Shown in pieces: positions 14,058 through 14,820 of a stretch of DNA of 14,820 bases. Within the stretch, counting starts at the first letter, position 1; each line of letters opens with the position of its first letter. The notes beneath the pieces were generated by a model. It was given only the letters and a program-made list of their open reading frames with translations, made no database searches and was not told the origin of the DNA. Source of the stretch: Kiritimatiellia bacterium (GTDB lineage Bacteria > Verrucomicrobiota > Kiritimatiellia > RFP12 > UBA3636); contig JAEDLN010000032.1 in NCBI GenBank assembly GCA_016295275.1, positions 1 to 14,820 on the forward strand. The letters are read 5' to 3'. A program made the position numbers and the translations under genes.

Positions 14058-14820
14058 ATGAACGTATTGATTTTGACCGGATGGGGCTGTCACGATTACG
14101 CCGTTGCGGCTGCTGCGGCACTGAAAATCTTCGGCAACAAGGCCGATGTCTGCGGCGTGAGCCGGAGACGTTTGCCGGAGTTGCTGGGAGAGGCGGGGTC
14201 GAAGTGGGACAAGATCGTGATTCTCGGCGTGTCGCTCTTGGCGGACGTGCCGATGCTGGCGAAGTCGCTTGAAAATCTGAAGAAGAATGGCGTGAAGGTC
14301 TTTTGGATCAGCGCGTTCGATGTGCCGGAGAACATCGTCGCCGATTTGAAGGGACTGCTGGATCGCCGCGTGGCGGATTGCGATACGATCCTTGATGCCG
14401 TTGGTGTGTCGTTCAAGAAGGACGTCTCGGAGTTCCACTCGTATCTTGTCGATGGGAAGAAGGCGACGGTTGCCGCGAAGAAGTACCATGAGATTATCGA
14501 GGCGGCGCAGTTCGTCTACCGCAACTACCAGAACGAGAACGCCTACGGGATGGTCATCCGCAACATGGCGGCGGGGATCAAGCCGGAGGCGTGGGGACCG
14601 GATGCGGAGAAACTGCTGAAGGACTACCGGCGCTACGGGAACCGCGAATTGGTCGGCAAGTCTCTTCAGATACAGTCCTTGCGGGAGCGCATCAACAAGG
14701 TGGCGGCGCATCCCGATGCACGGGTGCTGATTATTGGCGAGAGCGGGACGGGCAAGGAAACGGTTGCCCAGCAAATCCACACGAAATCGCCGCGAAAGAA
14801 CGAGCCGTTCATCGCGTTCA
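14058..14820 (+). CDS. Sigma-54-dependent transcriptional activator with unusual N-terminal sensor domain (partial)
   Basis: Bacterial enhancer-binding protein, cut by the right edge after 254 residues. From about 198 the AAA+ sigma-54 interaction domain begins (ELVGKSLQIQSLRERI), with Walker A GESGTGKE at 227-234 and the usual IHTKSPRKNEPF. The first 195 residues are not a receiver, GAF or PAS domain as far as I can see. They look like alternating beta-alpha: NVLILTGWGCHDYAVAAAAAL (2-22), KIVILGVSLLADVP (52-65), VKVFWISAFDVPE (79-91). This recalls the order of DHH phosphoesterase motifs, but the metal ligands (DxD, D, DHH) are missing, so a degenerate ligand-binding fold is my inference. RtcR has a similar plan (CARF sensor plus AAA+). 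Start ATG 14058 is supported by GAGGA (14045-14049). The central ATPase, HTH and target genes lie beyond the window. Confidence 0.88.
   Translation, partial: MNVLILTGWGCHDYAVAAAAALKIFGNKADVCGVSRRRLPELLGEAGSKWDKIVILGVSLLADVPMLAKSLENLKKNGVKVFWISAFDVPENIVADLKGLLDRRVADCDTILDAVGVSFKKDVSEFHSYLVDGKKATVAAKKYHEIIEAAQFVYRNYQNENAYGMVIRNMAAGIKPEAWGPDAEKLLKDYRRYGNRELVGKSLQIQSLRERINKVAAHPDARVLIIGESGTGKETVAQQIHTKSPRKNEPFIAF

Noticed and set aside
13912..14121. Minus-strand frame with a hydrophobic stretch (MALFILGIGSP) like a signal peptide
   Set aside because: Overlaps the strong promoter and start of the sigma-54 activator, and ends without a mature domain.

Overview
The window looks like a chromosomal segment of a Gram-negative (diderm) bacterium. 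It carries lpxD and an OmpH/Skp-type periplasmic chaperone, together with aroB, RNase D and a tRNA-Ser. My best guess is the PVC superphylum (Verrucomicrobiota, Kiritimatiellota or Lentisphaerota). That rests on remembered resemblance of the 611-residue zinc-finger protein to uncharacterised verrucomicrobial proteins and on the general gene mix, not on a search. Most of the window appears GC-rich, but the first ~1.9 kb is visibly AT-rich, which suggests acquired surface-polysaccharide genes.

Layout. (1) 1-1734, minus strand: a family 2 glycosyltransferase followed by a GT87/DUF2029-type membrane glycosyltransferase that is frameshifted at an A6 run and cut off by the left edge. (2) 1735-2052: a likely promoter for the glycosyltransferases and two strong hairpins; the one nearest galE looks like its terminator. 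(3) 2053-6740, minus strand: a compact cluster in transcription order of a 611-aa C2H2-finger protein with a (PAPEA)n tail, ompH/skp, lpxD and galE. ompH and lpxD overlap by 4 bp and lpxD and galE are 6 bp apart, so envelope genes appear to be made together from a promoter at 6712-6740. (4) 6844-9183, plus strand: aroB (shikimate pathway) and a DEDDy RNase D. (5) 9450-12302, plus strand: a promoter, a tandem-ACT protein, a class I acyl-CoA synthetase and an HTH protein, probably one operon. (6) 12413-12553: promoter and tRNA-Ser(UGA). (7) 12797-13643: an HNH endonuclease relic with a frameshift, an amber stop and loss of the first HNH histidine. (8) 14001-14820: a near-consensus sigma-70-type promoter driving a sigma-54 activator that runs off the right edge. 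Its N-terminal domain resembles a degenerate DHH/Rossmann-like fold in place of a standard receiver domain.

The most interesting items are the sigma-54 activator with its unusual sensor domain (architecture parallel to RtcR; its target genes may lie just beyond the window), the textbook C2H2 zinc finger in a bacterial protein with a 17-unit 15-bp minisatellite, and the HTH protein whose C-terminus ends in an SSB-like DVPF tip. No CRISPR array, insertion sequence or complete defence system was seen.
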